Position numbers and translations under genes: made by a program. Below the pieces are notes generated by a model. It was not told where the DNA came from and ran no database searches. It saw only the letters and a list, made by a program, of their open reading frames with translations. Shown piece by piece: positions 9,420 to 18,358 of a stretch of 64,000 bases of DNA; the stretch's first letter is position 1; the number at the start of each line of letters is the position of its first letter. This stretch comes from [Clostridium] fimetarium (GTDB lineage: Bacteria; Bacillota; Clostridia; Lachnospirales; Lachnospiraceae): contig NZ_FOJI01000013.1 in NCBI RefSeq assembly GCF_900111235.1, positions 1 through 64,000 of the forward strand, given 5' to 3'.

Positions 9420-10352
9420 TTACTGAGTAACAATCATGTTTTTTCCATCACTTGTAACAGTAATCTCACCTTTTCTTGTAAGATATACCTTGGTTCCCAT
9501 AGATTCTAATAGATTAACTGTCGACGGATCTTCTGTAAGTTTATCTGAGCTTGTTATCACTGCATACTTCGCCGCAACTAGGCTAAATAGATCTGGCAGA
9601 GACGTCTGATAAAAGCCATGATATGGCACTTTTAAAAATGTATGTGCAAGGTTTCCCTGGGCAATCATTTCCTGAATCCTTGCATTTTCAGCATCTCCAG
9701 TAAACAGAAAACTATTCTCACCATGAACAACACTCGTTACAAGTGACGAATTATTACTATCTTTCACTGCATAAGTCGTTTCTTGTGGTGGATATATAGT
9801 ATATTCGACGCTATCGAGCGTAAATTTCATTGTTTCCCTTAAGGTAACTGGTATAATTTTCTTTTTTTCAAGTATTTCAATATATTGGCTATAATCATCG
9901 TTAACTTTGGGGCAATCACTCTGAATCACATTCTTTACAGTCAGTTTCTTAAGGACCGTATCTGCACCGCCTACATGATCTTGATCAAAATGTGTAATTA
10001 TAAGATAGTCAATCGAATCGATATTTTGCTGTTTCAAATATGAAACGATTTCAGAACCTTCATCATCCTCACCTGTATCAATAAGCACTGTGCTGTTTTG
10101 CGTTCTTAAAATAATCGCATCTGCTTTTCCTGCATTCAAGCATATTACTTTAAATATTCCAAGATTTCCATTTTCACCTGATACATTTGAAGTACTCAAA
10201 GTGCTAGTGGTGTCTGGACTATTCGAAGTTTCTGAACTCATCGAAGTGCTCGATGCATTTCTACAGCCAAATACGCCAACTGATAGTATAGCACACATTA
10301 ATAAAATAAATATTTTTTTAATATTATTTTGTTTTTTCATAATTGTATACAT
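9420..10352 (-). CDS. Lipoprotein with ComEC-like metallo-beta-lactamase fold
   Basis: A 310-residue exported protein. The N-terminus has a signal peptide with lipobox ending VFGC near residue 30, then a Ser/Thr-rich linker of about 35 residues. The rest is a metallo-beta-lactamase-type hydrolase like the periplasmic ComEC C-terminal domain: VICLNAGKADAIILR, VLIDTGEDDEG, and the metal-binding motif THFDQDHVGGAD (HxDxDH), followed by FTGDAE and VPYHGFYQTS. Such domains are nucleases or other phosphoester hydrolases. Substrate is unknown here. AGAGG lies five bases before the chosen ATG. It is the last gene before the helicase and may be co-transcribed with it. Confidence 0.85.
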   Translation of the reverse strand: MYTIMKKQNNIKKIFILLMCAILSVGVFGCRNASSTSMSSETSNSPDTTSTLSTSNVSGENGNLGIFKVICLNAGKADAIILRTQNSTVLIDTGEDDEGSEIVSYLKQQNIDSIDYLIITHFDQDHVGGADTVLKKLTVKNVIQSDCPKVNDDYSQYIEILEKKKIIPVTLRETMKFTLDSVEYTIYPPQETTYAVKDSNNSSLVTSVVHGENSFLFTGDAENARIQEMIAQGNLAHTFLKVPYHGFYQTSLPDLFSLVAAKYAVITSSDKLTEDPSTVNLLESMGTKVYLTRKGEITVTSDGKNMIVTQ

Positions 10353-10431
10353 ATTAACCTCTTAATTTAAAATGAATGTATTTTCTTCCTCATTCTATTT
10401 TTTAACATTGTATATCATCACGTTATACTTA

Positions 10432-11526
10432 TCAAGTACCAAGTATTTTACCTTCAAATTCCACTCTTCTCTTCACTTCAAACATCAGATTGTCAAATTG
10501 CGCCAAATCTAGTGATTGTGCCCCATCACACAAAGCGTTTGCTGGATCATTGTGTGTCTCAATCATTAGGCCGTCTGCACCTGCTGCAATTGCCGCCTTT
10601 GAAAGTGGCGCTACGAGTGAGCGAATACCTGCAGCGTGACTTGGATCTATTATAATTGGAAGATGGGAAATCTTTTTAAGCAATGGAACCGCTGATATAT
10701 CAAGCGTATTTCTAGTCATTGTTTCAATTGTACGCATGCCGCGTTCACAAAGGATAACATTTTCATTTCCACCAGCCATTATATATTCTGCACTCATAAG
10801 AAACTCTTCAATGGTATTGCAAAGCCCTCTTTTCAGTAAAATAGGCTTCTTGATTTTGCCTATTTCTTTTAGCAGGTCATAATTTTGCATATTTCTAGCT
10901 CCAATTTGAATTACATCAACATCCTCAAAGTCATCCAATTGAGAAATGTTAGTCAACTCAGATACGATTGGCAACCCAGTTTCTTGTTTTGCAATAGAAA
11001 GTAATTTCAAACCATCCATTTCCAAACCTTGAAAAGAGTATGGAGAAGAACGTGGCTTATAAGCTCCACCACGAAGTAATGTTGCCCCACTTAGCTTCAC
11101 AGCCCTTGCCACTTTAATAATCTGATCCTCACTCTCAACCGAACAAGGCCCACTAATTACCTGAAATATACCTTCCCCAAATATCTGATTACCAACTATC
11201 TTATTACCACCTTTATTATTCCCTACTGTCTGATTACCTGCTATCTTATTACCAACTATTTTTTCTCCAACCATAACCATAGTATCATCTGGATGAAATG
11301 CCCTACTCGCAAGCTTATATGGCTCAGTAATCCGCTTTCCATAACTTACAATATCATTATTTTCAACAATATCATCCACATCGAGTATCTTCGTATTTCC
11401 AACCAGCCCCACAACAGTTCTTTCCGTCCCGGAACTAATCATCGGCGTAAAGCCCATCTTCTCAAACTTCTGCGTAAATTCATTTATCTTTTTTTCGGAC
11501 ACTCCTGGATGCAATACAAACATCAT
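10432..11526 (-). CDS. aroF: DAHP synthase with N-terminal regulatory domain
   Basis: A 364-residue 3-deoxy-D-arabino-heptulosonate-7-phosphate synthase, the first step of the shikimate pathway (PEP + erythrose-4-phosphate). It is of the Thermotoga/Bacillus type: an N-terminal ferredoxin-like regulatory domain (residues 1-80; MFVLHPGVSEKKINEF), then the TIM barrel with ISGPCSVES, KPRSSPYSFQG, and DPSHAAGIR. Between them lies an unusual insertion of about 24 residues made of four-residue units (VGNK, AGNQ, VGNN, GGNK, VGNQ, FGEG). It sits downstream of trpA on the same strand, beyond a palindromic terminator-like element, so it probably adds carbon flow to tryptophan but is transcribed at least partly on its own. 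Confidence 0.93.
   Translation of the reverse strand: MMFVLHPGVSEKKINEFTQKFEKMGFTPMISSGTERTVVGLVGNTKILDVDDIVENNDIVSYGKRITEPYKLASRAFHPDDTMVMVGEKIVGNKIAGNQTVGNNKGGNKIVGNQIFGEGIFQVISGPCSVESEDQIIKVARAVKLSGATLLRGGAYKPRSSPYSFQGLEMDGLKLLSIAKQETGLPIVSELTNISQLDDFEDVDVIQIGARNMQNYDLLKEIGKIKKPILLKRGLCNTIEEFLMSAEYIMAGGNENVILCERGMRTIETMTRNTLDISAVPLLKKISHLPIIIDPSHAAGIRSLVAPLSKAAIAAGADGLMIETHNDPANALCDGAQSLDLAQFDNLMFEVKRRVEFEGKILGT
11173..11262. repeat. In-frame 12-nt tandem repeat inside aroF
   Basis: About six degenerate 12-base units encode xGN-xx four-residue repeats in the linker between the regulatory domain and the catalytic barrel of DAHP synthase. Homologues have only a short Gly-rich linker here, from my knowledge of the Thermotoga enzyme. 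Confidence 0.8.
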
Positions 11527-11695
11527 ACCACCCCACCACTCTTTCTATCAAAATTTTAAGAAAATAATTAACTAGCAATGATTACACTAAACTTAATTTT
11601 TCAATTGCCTGGTTTTCATCTGAATATTTTACTGTTGAGTTCTTCTTTAATTATAAAGCATATTTCCTTTTTTGGGCTTTTCTGTTTTTCAAACC

Positions 11696-11768
11696 GGCAA
11701 AAAAAAGAAAAGTTTGCAGGTGAATTTTGACGAAGTCAACTGAACCTGAAAGCTTTTCTTTTTTTGCC
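11696..11768 (-). repeat. Palindromic element after trpA (subfamily B, copy 2), likely terminator
   Basis: GGCAAAAAAA and TTTTTTTGCC are the ends of a 73-base inverted repeat that holds an inner TTGACGAAGTCAA hairpin. On the minus strand it ends in a T-run straight after the trpA stop codon, so it can terminate the trp operon. Read on the minus strand it shares over 30 nearly identical bases with the element at 541-650, at unlinked loci, which marks it as a dispersed repeat. Confidence 0.75.
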
Positions 11769-11769
11769 C

Positions 11770-12567
11770 CTATGCGTTCAATTCCCTCTTAAACGTAGTA
11801 ACATACTCCTTCGCCACATTTACATCAAAGTTATTTTCCTCTAGCAACCGAATAAATGCTGATCCAACAATCGCTCCATCAATCTCATCCCTCAGTGGCA
11901 ATACATCTGCTGCCGTTTTGATACCAAATCCCATCATAATTGGAATTTTTGAGATACTCTTAACATTAGCTAAATATTCCTTAATGTCTTTGTGAAAATT
12001 TGCGCCGTTACCGGTAACGCCCATCTGGGATACACAGTATACAAAGCCCCTAGCATTTTCAAGAAGCATTGGAATCCTTTGTTTTGAAACTGGTGCAACT
12101 AATTGGATCAGTATAGGTGCGTCTTCAACCTTCTTAAGTGCATCTTGTAGATATCCTTGTTCTTCAAATGGAAGATCTGGGATAATCAGGCCATCTACAC
12201 CTATGGCAGCACATTTTGCTGCAAATTTATCAAGTCCGTAATATGAAATTGTGTTGTAGTACATCATAAATACGATAGGAACATTTGAGCTCTTGCGAGC
12301 TGTTTCTATGGTATCAAATGTATTTCTTAAATTCGTTCCGTTTTGGATTGAACGAAATGAAGCATCTTGAATGACTGGTCCATCGGCTACTGGATCCGAA
12401 AATGGTACGCCAATTTCGATGATGTCAACTCCAGCTTCATCTTGTGCAATGATTAGTTCTATCGTTTTTTCTAGTGTTGGAAGACCTGCTGTCACATATG
12501 TGATTAATGCTTTTTTATTGTCTTTTTGTAATTGTGCTAATCTGGTTTCAATTCTATTTTCGCTCAT
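11770..12567 (-). CDS. trpA: Tryptophan synthase alpha subunit
   Basis: A 265-residue TIM barrel that cleaves indole-3-glycerol phosphate to indole and glyceraldehyde-3-phosphate, passing indole to TrpB. The catalytic Glu and Asp lie in EIGVPFSDPVADGP (about residues 51-64), and the phosphate-binding loop is near GFGIKTAADV. Its ATG overlaps the trpB stop by one base (TAATG), so translation is coupled. It is the last gene of the trp operon. Confidence 0.97.
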   Translation of the reverse strand: MSENRIETRLAQLQKDNKKALITYVTAGLPTLEKTIELIIAQDEAGVDIIEIGVPFSDPVADGPVIQDASFRSIQNGTNLRNTFDTIETARKSSNVPIVFMMYYNTISYYGLDKFAAKCAAIGVDGLIIPDLPFEEQGYLQDALKKVEDAPILIQLVAPVSKQRIPMLLENARGFVYCVSQMGVTGNGANFHKDIKEYLANVKSISKIPIMMGFGIKTAADVLPLRDEIDGAIVGSAFIRLLEENNFDVNVAKEYVTTFKRELNA

Positions 12568-13751
12568 TATTTATTAGTCTCCTCTCCCTTAAGATATGCT
12601 GCGACTGTCTGTACATCCTTGTCTCCACGGCCTGATAAGCAAATGATTAGGATTTGATCTTCAGTCATTTCTTTTGTTATCTTTGGTATATATGCAAGCG
12701 CATGTGCGCTTTCGATTGCTGGGATAATCCCCTCCATTTTGCAAAGCTCAAGAAGTGCAGTCATGGCCTCATCATCAGTCACATTTACATATTGAACTCT
12801 TCCAGTATCTCTAAGGTATGCATGTTCTGGACCTACCCCTGGATAATCAAGTCCTGCTGAAATTGAATGAGCAAGTTCTACATTACCGTCTTCATCTTGC
12901 AATAGATATGAACGCATTCCGTGAAGTACACCTGGACGTCCAAGTGCCATTGCACTCGCATGTTTTCCTGTCTCTACGCCAAGTCCACCGGCTTCAACAC
13001 CGATTAATTTAACTTCTTTATCATTGATAAATTCTGCAAACATTCCGATTGCATTTGAACCACCACCAACGCATGCCATTACAACATCTGGAAGTCTTCC
13101 TTCTTTTTCAAGAACCTGTTTTCTAGCTTCAACACTGATAATTTTCTGGAATTCTTTCACCATCTTAGGATATGGATATGGCCCTAATGCTGAACCAATG
13201 ATGTAACAGGTATCTTCTGCACGTTCTGCCCATGTTCGAATTGCTTCATTTGTTGCATCCTTAAGTGTTCTGCTACCTGATTTGACACATACAACCTTAG
13301 CTCCAAGCATTTCCATACGAAATACATTGAGTTCTTGTCTTTTCATATCTTCTTCGCCCATGAAAATAGTACATTCCATGTCAAATAATGCTGCTCCAGT
13401 AGCAGTAGCAACACCATGCTGTCCTGCACCAGTTTCTGCGAGTACTTTTGTCTTTCCCATTCTCCTTGCAAGAAGTAACTGGCCGATTACATTATTGATT
13501 TTATGTGCTCCTGTGTGGTTGAGATCTTCTCTTTTCAGATATATCTTAGTTCCATATTTTGCGCTAAGCTTCTCCGCCAAATACAAAGGATTTTCACGTC
13601 CCACATACTCTTTCATATAATAATCGTAATCCGAAATAAATAACGGATCTATGATTGCCTTCTCAAAATTATCTTCTAACTCATGAAGTGTATTCATAAG
13701 TGACTCGGACACGAACTGTCCACCAAATTCTCCATAATAACTATTACTCAT
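12567..13751 (-). CDS. trpB: Tryptophan synthase beta subunit
   Basis: The PLP enzyme that condenses indole with serine. The PLP lysine lies in [15 protein letters not shown], the phosphate-binding loop in [12 protein letters not shown], and the C-terminal SGRGDKD is typical of TrpB1. I chose the ATG at 13751 ([12 protein letters not shown]) because GGAGG lies seven bases upstream. The upstream in-frame ATG overlaps that ribosome site. Length, 394 residues, is normal. It lies between trpF and trpA. Confidence 0.97.
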   Translation of the reverse strand: MSNSYYGEFGGQFVSESLMNTLHELEDNFEKAIIDPLFISDYDYYMKEYVGRENPLYLAEKLSAKYGTKIYLKREDLNHTGAHKINNVIGQLLLARRMGKTKVLAETGAGQHGVATATGAALFDMECTIFMGEEDMKRQELNVFRMEMLGAKVVCVKSGSRTLKDATNEAIRTWAERAEDTCYIIGSALGPYPYPKMVKEFQKIISVEARKQVLEKEGRLPDVVMACVGGGSNAIGMFAEFINDKEVKLIGVEAGGLGVETGKHASAMALGRPGVLHGMRSYLLQDEDGNVELAHSISAGLDYPGVGPEHAYLRDTGRVQYVNVTDDEAMTALLELCKMEGIIPAIESAHALAYIPKITKEMTEDQILIICLSGRGDKDVQTVAAYLKGEETNK

Positions 13752-13859
13752 AATTTCCTCCATTCTGCTGCAACTACGGCAGTAAATTAATAAAAATAGT
13801 ATTTTTTATTAATTATAAATTTATCTTAATAAACTACAATATTACATAATCACGTAATA

Positions 13860-14498
13860 TCATTTCGTTTGAACTACTGCGTTAATAAATGCTTTTATTC
13901 TTTCAGGATCTTTTCCAGCTTTTCCTTCATCCAAATACTCAACTCCAGAACTAACATCAACGATATCTGGTGAAACTTCTTTTATTCCATCAGCCACATT
14001 GCTTTCATCAAGTCCTCCGGCAAGAATGATTAATTTATCTTTCTTATCAAATTTCTTTAAAAGACTCCAGTCAAACTTCTTCCCTCCGCCAGGTACTTTG
14101 CCATCAAATAAAATTCCTTTTATCTTCGGTTGATCTATCAAATTCTCTTTCACTAAATCAGAGGAAAGGTTATACGCTCTAAAAATTGGTATGGTTGCAT
14201 TTGTAACAACCTCGTCTTTTAGTTCCCCATGTATTTGAATGATATCAAATCCTAATTTCTGAATGATTTTTAGCTGCTCAAGCGTTGGCGAAACTGTGAC
14301 TGCTACTTTCTCTATTATAATACCATTTTTTTCGAGTTCTTTTAAGGCTGAAATAATTGGTTTGGCAGTTTCTGGAGAGTTATTTCTTCGACTCTTTTCA
14401 TAAAACATAACGATTCCGGCGTATTTTACATTACGATCTGCAAGGAATTCAACTTCTGCTGGATTCGTGAGTCCGCAGATTTTAATTTTTGTATCCAT
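13860..14498 (-). CDS. trpF: Phosphoribosylanthranilate isomerase
   Basis: A 212-residue TIM-barrel isomerase for step three of tryptophan synthesis from anthranilate. The N-terminal KIKICGLTNPAEVEFL carries the catalytic Cys, and the pair LAGGLDESNVADGI plus VDVSSGVE forms the phosphate-binding site with a catalytic Asp. GAAGGAGG precedes the start. It follows trpC after about 130 bases. Confidence 0.96.
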   Translation of the reverse strand: MDTKIKICGLTNPAEVEFLADRNVKYAGIVMFYEKSRRNNSPETAKPIISALKELEKNGIIIEKVAVTVSPTLEQLKIIQKLGFDIIQIHGELKDEVVTNATIPIFRAYNLSSDLVKENLIDQPKIKGILFDGKVPGGGKKFDWSLLKKFDKKDKLIILAGGLDESNVADGIKEVSPDIVDVSSGVEYLDEGKAGKDPERIKAFINAVVQTK

Positions 14499-14631
14499 GA
14501 TTTTCCTCCTTCATTGTTTTGTCTTTATTTCGGATTTTCAACATATTATCTCCATTTTGGGGAAGAGATATGGGACTTTTACGGTTTCATCATAATAATA
14601 TTTATTAGGTGTTTTTGTGTTTGAGTAAAAT

Positions 14632-15420
14632 CTATTCTTTTACGTTGTAAATACTTCTCCAGCTATGTGCTAATTCCTCAGGATTTTCCGATTCCATAAA
14701 TGCGGTTCCAATTAGTAATGCATTTACATTACTCTCTTTTAGAATTATAACATCATTTTCAGTTGTTACACCACTTTCAGACACTAAAATCTTACCCTCA
14801 GACACCATCTCAACCAGTTTTTTGGTAGTATCAAGTGATACCACAAAAGTCTTAAGATTTCTATTATTGATTCCTATTATTTGCACATCCATATCAAGCA
14901 TTCTTCGCATTTCCGCTTCATCGTGCACTTCACATAAAACGTCAAGTCCAAGACTATAGGCAAGGTCATATAAATGTTTAAATGTGACATCATCCAGTAT
15001 GGCCGCAATCAAAAGGATTGCATCTGCACCAATCACCTTTGCTTCATATACTTGATAATCATCAATGATAAAATCCTTTCTAATAATTGGAAGTGGCGTA
15101 ATATCCCTTATTTGCACAAGATAGTCTGCACTTCCTTGAAAAAAGTCCTCCTCTGTAAGTACCGAAATTGCATTTACGGAGGCATTATATTTGTCAATCC
15201 TATCAATAAGCTCTATTTTACTATCCATAATTCCATGGCTAGGTGACGCTTTCTTAAATTCACCTATAATTGAGAGACCATCTTTTGCAAGCGCATCATA
15301 GAAACTAATTGATTTTCTATTAGATGCTAACGCCATTTCTTTCATTTTATCTTCCCCAATATTCGCCTTATGCTCTAGAAATTTCTTTTTCTTCGCTGCT
15401 ACAATATCATCTAGTATCAT
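14632..15420 (-). CDS. trpC: Indole-3-glycerol phosphate synthase
   Basis: A 262-residue TIM barrel converting CdRP to indole-3-glycerol phosphate. Family motifs are IGEFKKASPSHG (catalytic Lys and phosphate contact), RKDFIIDDYQ, AILDDVTF and the C-terminal VSESGV and LIGTAFM. The longer open frame starts at 15471, but the ATG at 15420 (MILDDIVAAKKKK) matches family N-termini and has AAAGGGTGG upstream, so I use that. The 127 bases between trpG and trpC, where trpD would be expected, hold tandem repeats only. Confidence 0.96.
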   Translation of the reverse strand: MILDDIVAAKKKKFLEHKANIGEDKMKEMALASNRKSISFYDALAKDGLSIIGEFKKASPSHGIMDSKIELIDRIDKYNASVNAISVLTEEDFFQGSADYLVQIRDITPLPIIRKDFIIDDYQVYEAKVIGADAILLIAAILDDVTFKHLYDLAYSLGLDVLCEVHDEAEMRRMLDMDVQIIGINNRNLKTFVVSLDTTKKLVEMVSEGKILVSESGVTTENDVIILKESNVNALLIGTAFMESENPEELAHSWRSIYNVKE

Positions 15421-15460
15421 ATAAATCCACCCTTTCAAGGAATATTTTTTTAATGTTTTA

Positions 15461-15566
15461 TATATTTCCATTTACATATACATTCTCACTTACTTATACA
15501 TTCTCACTTACTTATACATTCTCACTTACTTATACATTTTCACTTACTCATATATTTCCATTTACA
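15461..15566. repeat. 18-bp tandem repeats at the trpG-trpC junction
   Basis: Four to five copies of an 18-base unit (ACTTACTTATACATTCTC) lie between two identical 16-base copies of TATATTTCCATTTACA (15461-15476 and 15551-15566). The right copy is the coding end of trpG, so that end has been duplicated. The array sits exactly where trpD lies in the common trpEGDCFBA order. Confidence 0.85.
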
Positions 15567-16117
15567 AAGTTTTCTATAATTCTCTTTCCATGCTCTGTAA
15601 ATATTGATTCCGGATGGAATTGAAGTCCAACGATTGGATATTCCTTATGTTTAATAGCCATAATCTCTCCATCATCCGTCTTAGCAATCACTTTTAAACT
15701 TTCTGGCATTGTCTCTTCAATAATTGCAAGTGAATGATATCTTGCGACATTAATCGGTGAATTAATCCCAGCAAATATACTGCTTCCATCATGTTCAATG
15801 ACTGACTGTTTTCCATGAAATATCTTCTTTGCATAATTTACCGTTGCACCAAATGCCTCTCCGATACACTGATGTCCAAGACATATCCCAAGTATCGGTT
15901 TTTTACCTGCAAAATATTTGATAACCTCGATACATATTCCTGCATCTTTCGGACTCTTAGGTCCCGGCGATATAACGATTTTTTCTGGATCTAACGCTTC
16001 GATTTCTTGAATCGTTATCTTATCATTTCTTACGACTTTAATATCGTCATTAAATATCCCAATATACTGATAAAGATTGTAAGTAAATGAATCATAATTA
16101 TCTATTAAAAGTATCAT
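15548..16117 (-). CDS. trpG: Anthranilate synthase glutamine amidotransferase subunit
   Basis: A 189-residue class I amidotransferase that supplies ammonia to TrpE. The catalytic Cys is in GICLGHQCIGE and the His-Glu pair in QFHPESIFTEHG. N-terminal MILLIDNYDSFTYNLYQYIG is typical. It is not fused to a TrpD domain, as it is in some bacteria. The same subunit could also serve para-aminobenzoate synthesis, but its place after trpE supports tryptophan. GAAGGGA precedes the start. Confidence 0.96.
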   Translation of the reverse strand: MILLIDNYDSFTYNLYQYIGIFNDDIKVVRNDKITIQEIEALDPEKIVISPGPKSPKDAGICIEVIKYFAGKKPILGICLGHQCIGEAFGATVNYAKKIFHGKQSVIEHDGSSIFAGINSPINVARYHSLAIIEETMPESLKVIAKTDDGEIMAIKHKEYPIVGLQFHPESIFTEHGKRIIENFVNGNI

Positions 16118-16187
16118 ATTATTTCGTTCCCTTCTGTTTGAATTATTAGATCTTAAGTTCTATTTATTGGACTTTATTTGCTAAGTT

Positions 16188-17597
16188 TTACAAATTTTCC
16201 GACTGTACTAATGTTTTTGCAAGTGCCATTACTTTATTACAACATTCCTCGTATTCCGTTTCAGGTACTGAATCTGCAACAATCCCTGCACCCGCTTGAA
16301 GATAAACTGTATTGCCCTTTTTAATCATCGTTCGAATCGTAATACAAAAATCCATATTTCCATTAAAATCAATATATCCTGTCGCTCCACCATACAATCC
16401 TCTTCGTGAAATCTCTAGTTCATCAATGATTTCCATCGCCCTAATCTTAGGAGCTCCGCTTAGTGTTCCTGCTGGTAAAAATGAAGCAATTAAATCAAAT
16501 GGATGATATTCACCTTTTTTCTTTCCTTCTACTAGTGAAACGATATGCATAACATGCGAATATTTGTGAACATCCATAAATTGTGTTACTTTAACAGTTC
16601 CAAATTCTGATATTCTTCCCATATCATTTCTTGCTAAGTCAACTAGCATTACATGTTCTGCCTTTTCCTTCTCATCTGCTAACAATTCAGCTTTTAAGAT
16701 TTCATCCTCAGCATCATCTTTCCCACGTTTTCTTGTTCCTGCAATCGGGCAAGTAAAAACTTTGTTCTCCGCCTGTTTTACAATCATTTCTGGTGAGCTA
16801 CCTATAATTTCAAAATCACCGAAGTTGAAATAGTATAGATAAGGTGATGGATTTAACTCTCTTAGTTCCTTGTAAAGTTCAAATCCCTCTTGCTTGGTTT
16901 CGATTGTCCATCGTTGTGAAAGTACCGTCTGGAAAATATGTCCTTCTTTTATATAACTCTTTATCTTATCAACCTTTTCACTGTATTGTTCAAGTGTATC
17001 TGACATTTTCACAATCACACCATCATGTTGGATATTTTTTGTGACTGGTTTTACATTTTTAAGTGTCTTACTAATTAATTGATCTGCCTCCGCAATCGCA
17101 TCCACTCTCGCAGCTTCTGTATCTTGTGCTAATATAACAGCTGTTAGGGTTTCCGCAACATGATCAATTACAATAAATTTGCTTGCTAGCATAAGTTGTA
17201 CTGTTTCTATTCCGATATCATCTGGATTCTCATCTGGAAGGACCTCTGAATATTTCACGAAATCATATCCAAGGCTTCCTACAAGGCCTCCCATAAATGC
17301 AAGTTCCCCATTTTCCTTCGTGACTTCAAAATCACTATAATATTCTTTGAGTAAATCAAGTGGATTACCCTCAAGTACTGACTTGGTTCCATCTAATTTA
17401 GTGATTACTAATGAATTACCCTTTGATTGTATAATTTCTTCTGGTTCAGCCCCCATAAATGTGAATCTTCCGTTGCTCTTATCATAACTTTCAAGCAAGA
17501 ATCCGATCTTTTCTTTTCTAAGACTTTCAAATATACCAATCGCTGTTTCATTAACGATACTAACTGTTTTTTTATAGGCTTTTAATACTCGTTTCAT
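16188..17597 (-). CDS. trpE: Anthranilate synthase component I
   Basis: A 469-residue chorismate-utilising enzyme making anthranilate with TrpG. The N-terminal LLES motif near residues 34-37 is the known tryptophan feedback site. The catalytic part has GSSPEMIVK, CPIAGTRKRG, HVMLVDLARNDMG, LPAGTLSGAPKIRAMEII and the C-terminal QAGAGIVADSVPE. It is the first gene of the operon, behind a T-box. AAGGAG lies ten bases before ATG. Control is therefore double: feedback by Trp and antitermination by uncharged tRNA-Trp. Confidence 0.97.
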   Translation of the reverse strand: MKRVLKAYKKTVSIVNETAIGIFESLRKEKIGFLLESYDKSNGRFTFMGAEPEEIIQSKGNSLVITKLDGTKSVLEGNPLDLLKEYYSDFEVTKENGELAFMGGLVGSLGYDFVKYSEVLPDENPDDIGIETVQLMLASKFIVIDHVAETLTAVILAQDTEAARVDAIAEADQLISKTLKNVKPVTKNIQHDGVIVKMSDTLEQYSEKVDKIKSYIKEGHIFQTVLSQRWTIETKQEGFELYKELRELNPSPYLYYFNFGDFEIIGSSPEMIVKQAENKVFTCPIAGTRKRGKDDAEDEILKAELLADEKEKAEHVMLVDLARNDMGRISEFGTVKVTQFMDVHKYSHVMHIVSLVEGKKKGEYHPFDLIASFLPAGTLSGAPKIRAMEIIDELEISRRGLYGGATGYIDFNGNMDFCITIRTMIKKGNTVYLQAGAGIVADSVPETEYEECCNKVMALAKTLVQSENL

Positions 17598-17662
17598 ATG
17601 TTATATCTCCTTCCAAGATTGTGTGTGTTTTATAAAAATAGTGATACACTGTCATATTCTAC

Positions 17663-17822
17663 GCGTGCAGGCAAACCATTCTACGCCGAGCAAGATTTAG
17701 AAATTATTCTAATTTCTAAATCTCGTGGGCTTCGCCCAATAATCATTTATTTATAGAATACATTTTGTGCAAGCACAATGTATTCTATAAATAAATAATT
17801 ACTCGGCTCATTGCTTGCACGC
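17663..17822. repeat. Multi-branched palindromic element in the trp leader
   Basis: Outer arms GCGTGCAGGCAA (17663-17674) and TTGCTTGCACGC (17811-17822) pair with one mismatch, and an inner pair GCCGAG/CTCGGC (17685-17690, 17802-17807) closes a junction. Inside are three hairpins: 17693-17723 (13-bp stem), 17727-17737 (GGGC-TTC-GCCC) and 17745-17796 (20-bp perfect stem plus TTGTGC/GCACAA tip). The whole could fold as a cloverleaf-like four-way junction. It sits between the T-box terminator and trpE, so it is part of the read-through trp mRNA. Confidence 0.8.
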
Positions 17823-17825
17823 ACG

Positions 17826-18175
17826 CAAAGAAAGTCCCTGGTTTAGACGGTTAAGTCTAAACCAGGGACGATAATATCGTGGTGCCACCCTTTTTCACAG
17901 ATACCTTGGTTTCTTTTTGCATAACGCTTAACTTGCATAAAAAAAGACATCTCCGAAAACGGAAACGCCACCAATTCATCTGTCTCATTCAATACTGAAT
18001 ATACATAAAAAATATCATTCAATATCTTACCCCTGTAACGTGAGGTCACGTCGCAAACTACTTGCCTAAGCTTTCATTCTCGAATCTCCCAAACCCATTC
18101 CTCTAAACTCTCCATATCAACTTCCAGCAACGTTGACTCTCTGTGATGTAACTTTCTAGAGTACTATTTTGTTCA
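17826..18175 (-). promoter_or_regulatory. T-box riboswitch (tRNA-Trp sensing) of the trp operon
   Basis: Read on the minus strand, the T-box sequence GGGTGGCACCACG is at 17877-17889, followed by a terminator with 15-bp arms (GTCCCTGGTTTAGAC, 17834-17848 with 17855-17869) and TTTCTTT. Stem I features lie upstream, including GTTGCTGGAAGTTGATATGG and GGAATGGGTTTGGGAG, which contains a TGG triplet suitable as the Trp specifier. Uncharged tRNA-Trp should stabilise the antiterminator and let trpE be transcribed. The exact specifier base is inferred from the context. Confidence 0.9.
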
Positions 18176-18209
18176 TAGATTTTAATTTATTAAGTTCTAA
18201 CTGATTTAA

Positions 18210-18238
18210 ATAATATCACTTTTAGATTTTAATGTCAA
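18210..18238 (-). promoter_or_regulatory. Sigma-A promoter of the trp operon
   Basis: TTGACA (18233-18238) and TATTAT (18210-18215) on the minus strand with a 17-base spacer, about 35 bases before the T-box begins. Confidence 0.75.
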
Positions 18239-18358
18239 TGCGATATTTAAAAATTTTCTTTTCTTTTATTTTAACGAAAAAGTGTTATATTTTATTAAAT
18301 CACATCCACTAAAAAACCGAATAATATATAAATATATTTATATCAAAGGAAGTAAAAT

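Noticed and set aside
17843-18049. 68-residue open frame in the trp leader
   Set aside because: It lies in the T-box aptamer and terminator. Conserved RNA features explain the sequence.
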